Of a stretch of DNA of 64,000 nt, positions 59,736 through 64,000 are shown one piece after another. Source of the DNA: Candidatus Viadribacter manganicus (lineage in GTDB: Bacteria; Pseudomonadota; Alphaproteobacteria; Caulobacterales; Aquidulcibacteraceae); NCBI RefSeq assembly GCF_001679665.1, contig NZ_CP013244.1, positions 2,736,980-2,800,979 on the forward strand, written 5' to 3'. Below the pieces are notes generated by a model. That model had not been told where the DNA came from, ran no database searches, and worked only from the letters and a program-made list of their open reading frames with translations. Numbering within the stretch: position 1 is the first letter of the stretch; each line of letters begins with the position of its first letter. Both the position numbers and the translations under genes were made by a program.

Positions 59736-59798
59736 GACGGAAGCAGAGACCGGCAACGGGCTCCGCTTCCGTCATTGCGTGTCTCGATCGAGACACGC
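59736..59798 (+). promoter_or_regulatory. Hairpin and 22-bp palindrome in the rplL-rpoB gap
   Basis: GACGGAAGC (59736-59744) / GCTTCCGTC (59765-59773) forms a 9-bp hairpin without U-tract. Immediately after, 59777-59798 is a perfect 22-bp palindrome centred on CGATCG (half GCGTGTCTCGA). Such structure between rplL and rpoB is usually an attenuator or processing site that lowers rpoBC expression. Confidence 0.65.
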
Positions 59799-59954
59799 CG
59801 GAACGCCACCCGCCCGGGGCGCTCCGACTAAGGGTCGGGTTCGTGAGCCAAGCGGCGCACGGAGCCAGGGCGGAAGAGGCGGCTCATGTGCCGCGCTTGG
59901 CGGGCCTAGTGGCCGGGGTCCGCTCTTGAGCGCAGCGCGCATTGGGAAGAACAG

Positions 59955-64000
<4,046 letters not shown>

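Overview
The window comes from a GC-rich alphaproteobacterial chromosome. Caulobacterales/Hyphomonadaceae is my best guess, because of the TonB-dependent receptors with SKK-type leaders, the ECF42-type sigma factor paired with a YCII protein, and the style of the housekeeping genes; this rests on family resemblance, not a search. There is no CRISPR array, transposase, integrase or phage gene. One tRNA (Trp, CCA) is present. Both ends cut genes: a peroxiredoxin on the left and rpoB on the right.

Layout. 1-7.3 kb: peroxiredoxin (partial), a DUF4105-like protein, an M23 peptidase, a pseudouridine synthase, a TIR-like/Sel1 membrane protein, then a YCII + ECF sigma + SRPBCC module. 7.4-14.9 kb: an unusual cluster of four sulfotransferase-like proteins, one fused to an Asp/Asn beta-hydroxylase-like domain, plus a TauD-type oxygenase. 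14.9-22.2 kb: a CMD-family protein, small genes, uvrB and a large TonB-dependent receptor with a textbook terminator. 22.6-26.4 kb: a tightly overlapping four-gene operon (DarB/StlD-like ketosynthase, AAA ATPase, heme-oxygenase-fold protein, membrane-associated protein of unknown function), the best candidate here for an undescribed pathway. 26.6-29.7 kb: rpsL-rpsG-fusA, without tuf directly behind. 29.7-40.3 kb: a Sel1 protein, an ArsR-controlled SRPBCC/YCII/GST operon with a clear palindromic operator, a homocysteine methyltransferase-like protein, a second GST, a fifth sulfotransferase, three paralogous outer-membrane barrels each with its own terminator, a DUF2807-like protein and a VOC protein.

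40.6-64 kb: the trnW-secE-nusG-rplKA-rplJL-rpoB series, which is usually contiguous, is broken into three pieces. Between nusG and rplK lie a TetR/TonB-receptor pair with a palindromic operator, an MprF-like aminoacyltransferase, a fatty-acid hydroxylase family protein and a membrane-bound AraC regulator. Between rplA and rplJ lie a frameshifted alcohol dehydrogenase remnant, a methyltransferase, map, an Xre/DUF2975 pair facing an ABC exporter across two palindromes, an acyltransferase operon headed by a 31-bp inverted repeat, and a relic of a small zinc-ribbon gene. Decayed genes at both edges of this second insert fit an insertion or rearrangement into the ribosomal cluster.

Starts were chosen from Shine-Dalgarno position, overlap with neighbours and family alignment from memory. 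All family names are from recognition of motifs, not from database searches.
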